12,972 nt of DNA from NCBI GenBank assembly GCA_030619185.1, contig JAUXBW010000018.1, positions 1 through 12,972 of the forward strand, written 5' to 3'. This document shows, one piece after another, positions 12,843 to 12,972 of this stretch. The first letter of the stretch is position 1; each line of letters begins with the position of its first letter. A program made the translations under genes and the position numbers. Under the pieces are notes generated by a model. The model searched no databases and was not told the DNA's origin. It saw only the letters and a program-made list of their open reading frames with translations. The DNA comes from Methyloprofundus sp. Its GTDB lineage: Bacteria; Pseudomonadota; Gammaproteobacteria; Methylococcales; Methylomonadaceae.

Positions 12843-12972
12843 ATGCAATTTTCTATCGGCTATTGCTTAGAAAGTCATATTACACTTATTGAAGCGGAAC
12901 TCAAGGAGTTAGGGCCTTGGGCGAGTGCTGGTTTTATCGCTTTAGCTATTGCTGTCATTACAAAAAAGCTAA
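12843..12972 (+). CDS. partial CDS running off right edge, probable membrane protein
   Basis: A frame opens at ATG 12843 and stays open to the edge (43 codons). The visible part has a polar helix (ESHITLIEAELKEL), then GPWASAGFIALAIAVI, a likely membrane segment, then KKL. The ELGPWA-FIAL pattern is vaguely like TVP38/DedA-type membrane proteins, but too little is visible to call it. The frame is also open upstream without a better start, and no ribosome binding site is clear. Confidence 0.4.
   Translation, partial: MQFSIGYCLESHITLIEAELKELGPWASAGFIALAIAVITKKL

Noticed and set aside
1..12972. CRISPR array, tRNA/rRNA gene, insertion sequence or defence island.
   Set aside because: No regularly spaced repeats, no cloverleaf-like sequence noticed, and no transposase, integrase or nuclease-defence genes among the frames; assessed by eye only.

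Overview
The window reads as an accessory-poor stretch of a gammaproteobacterial chromosome. It is moderately AT-rich, and the recognisable proteins (RNase HI with an adjacent methyltransferase, exonuclease I, SurE-Pcm, UppP, an SmrA/YdaL-like protein, a COG3650 lipoprotein) have gammaproteobacterial-style neighbours and sequences. A methanotroph-like group (Methylococcales) or a relative is my guess from overall feel and from a degenerate ACGCTCTGC palindromic repeat; nothing seen here proves it. No tRNA, rRNA, CRISPR, insertion sequence or phage gene was found.

Layout. 1-146: possible start of a minus-strand gene leaving the left edge. 168-653: a four-helix membrane protein. 677-828: a strong-looking promoter with an overlapping Fur-box-like sequence and a 28-codon ORF. 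974-1663: a lipoprotein joining a degenerate MliC (lysozyme inhibitor) domain to a COG3650 domain. 1736-3505 (minus): an SLC13-type permease with two RCK_C domains. 3506-3954: a 449-base gap with a large inverted repeat, a weak terminator-like hairpin and the lexA control region. 3955-4745: lexA, then a 49-codon ORF for a tail-anchored membrane peptide, probably one operon. 4821-5964: a YafS-like methyltransferase overlapping rnhA. 6236-7681: sbcB. 7854-8240 (minus): a cysteine-bearing lipoprotein. 8315-9115: uppP, whose 3' end overlaps a convergent Smr-domain gene (9068-9637, minus). 9700-11099: surE-pcm. 11256-12783 (minus): three lipoprotein genes in a tight operon, two of them paralogues. 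12843-12972: the start of a plus-strand gene leaving the right edge.

How the genes fit together. The middle (3955-7681) is rich in DNA-metabolism functions: SOS repressor, RNase HI and the 3'-5' single-strand exonuclease SbcB. The most interesting point is the lexA unit. Its promoter carries GTTC-N7-GTTC, the form of LexA box known from alphaproteobacteria rather than the E. coli CTGT-N8-ACAG box, and the recognition helix differs from E. coli LexA at the contact residues. The small membrane-peptide gene occupies the place where pseudomonads have the cell-division inhibitor sulA, so an SOS-induced membrane peptide is a reasonable hypothesis. The rest is mostly housekeeping: envelope lipid recycling (uppP), nucleotide and protein repair (surE, pcm), anion transport, and several envelope lipoproteins of unknown role.
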